From contig JAFGKQ010000265.1 of NCBI GenBank assembly GCA_016928495.1, positions 1 to 5,887 of the forward strand: a DNA stretch of 5,887 nt, in the 5' to 3' direction. Made by a program: the position numbers and the translations under genes. The notes below the pieces were generated by a model, which did not search any database, had not been told where the DNA came from, and saw only the letters and a list, made by a program, of their open reading frames with translations. Within the stretch, counting starts at the first letter, position 1. Every line of letters starts with the position of its first letter. Positions 5,562 to 5,887 of this stretch are shown piece after piece. This stretch comes from Candidatus Fermentibacterales bacterium (GTDB lineage Bacteria; Fermentibacterota; Fermentibacteria; Fermentibacterales; JAFGKQ01).

Positions 5562-5887
5562 ATGATCCCTTCCGGCGGCAGTGACCGGAGCGTCCAGAGC
5601 CTGATCCTGGAGCACCTGAGGCGATACCCGCTGATGGAGCCCGCGGACCTCTATAAGCTGCTGTTCCAGGCCGCCATGGGCAGCTCGCATGACATGCCGG
5701 ATCCGGGCATCGCACGGGAGCGTCTGTTGCGGGAGATGCAGGAGATGGGGGAGGGGCCGGAGGAAGCGTTGCTTGACGGCATCTCACCTTCGGGGGATAT
5801 CGCGAGGGTCCATCTGAGGCCGTGGCGCGGGAGCGGCTTCGACACGGAGGCTCTGCTGGAGGCGTTCGCCAGGACCGCGAGGGAGCA
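5562..5887 (+). CDS. Conserved-looking cytoplasmic protein of unknown function (3' truncated by window edge)
   Basis: The frame is open from ATG 5562 to the right edge, giving 108 residues plus two bases. An in-frame GTG at 5559 is an alternative start, 8 nt after the GAAGGG at 5545-5550, and an in-frame TGA at 5544 prevents extension upstream. There is no signal peptide or membrane segment. The protein looks like a compact helical domain: MEPADLYKLLFQAAMGSSHD (25-44), a helix rich in Arg and Glu (50-62), DGISPSGDIARVHLRPW (72-88), then another helix (95-108). I recall similar uncharacterised bacterial proteins with a Q-x-x-x-G-x-x-H segment followed by a conserved R-[VL]-x-L motif, but cannot name a family. 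Candidate key residues are Gln36, Gly40, His43, Arg82 and Arg86. Its 70-bp distance from the preceding gene and same direction allow co-transcription, although GC hairpins lie between them. Confidence 0.75.
   Translation, partial: MIPSGGSDRSVQSLILEHLRRYPLMEPADLYKLLFQAAMGSSHDMPDPGIARERLLREMQEMGEGPEEALLDGISPSGDIARVHLRPWRGSGFDTEALLEAFARTARE

Noticed and set aside
5035-5787. A 250-codon minus-strand open frame spanning the end of the peptidase gene and both right-hand genes
   Set aside because: It is low-complexity Ser/Pro/Arg sequence crossing three well-supported plus-strand genes and their gaps.

Overview
This is a GC-rich bacterial window with ordinary, dense coding capacity. No RNA gene, CRISPR array, insertion sequence or phage gene could be supported. 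Two proteins, the partial one at the left edge and the 510-residue protein in the middle, end in the beta-sandwich tail that type IX secretion systems (T9SS) use as an export signal. T9SS is known from Bacteroidota and related FCB-group lineages. Strong GC bias, heavy use of AGG arginine codons and T9SS tails together suggest a high-GC FCB-type candidate phylum (for example something like Fermentibacterota, Eisenbacteria or Latescibacterota) rather than a typical low-GC Bacteroidota. That placement is an inference; there is no marker gene here.

Layout from left to right. (1) 1-273, plus strand: C-terminal end of a secreted protein with a T9SS tail. (2) 316-1656, minus strand: a three-helix membrane protein with an SGNH/GDSL hydrolase domain, convergent with (1) across a 42-bp gap that can form a hairpin. 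(3) 1657-1909: a 253-bp gap holding a strong two-part inverted repeat (1779-1830) and a weak promoter candidate for the SGNH gene. (4) 1910-3391, minus strand: a signal-peptide-bearing, probable beta-propeller protein with a possible SPOR-like C-terminal module. (5) 3392-3521: the shared upstream region of divergent genes (4) and (6), with a promoter candidate facing right. (6) 3522-5054, plus strand: a gingipain-like family C25 cysteine peptidase with a T9SS tail. (7) 5135-5491, plus strand: a 118-residue secreted protein of unknown function with a near-consensus ribosome binding site and an internal repeat. (8) 5562 to the right edge, plus strand: the N-terminal part of a cytoplasmic protein of unknown function that looks conserved.

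Functionally the window is mostly envelope and export: two T9SS cargo proteins, two further signal-peptide proteins and one membrane-bound SGNH hydrolase. None of the T9SS machinery is present, so the cargo must be exported by components encoded elsewhere. The genes do not form one operon. The central divergent pair may share a control region, and 6-7-8 run in the same direction with gaps of 80 and 70 bp, so they could be partly co-transcribed. The most interesting items are the divergent C25 peptidase with altered residues around its catalytic dyad, the propeller protein with its unusual C-terminus, the two-part hairpin, and the unrecognised small secreted protein.
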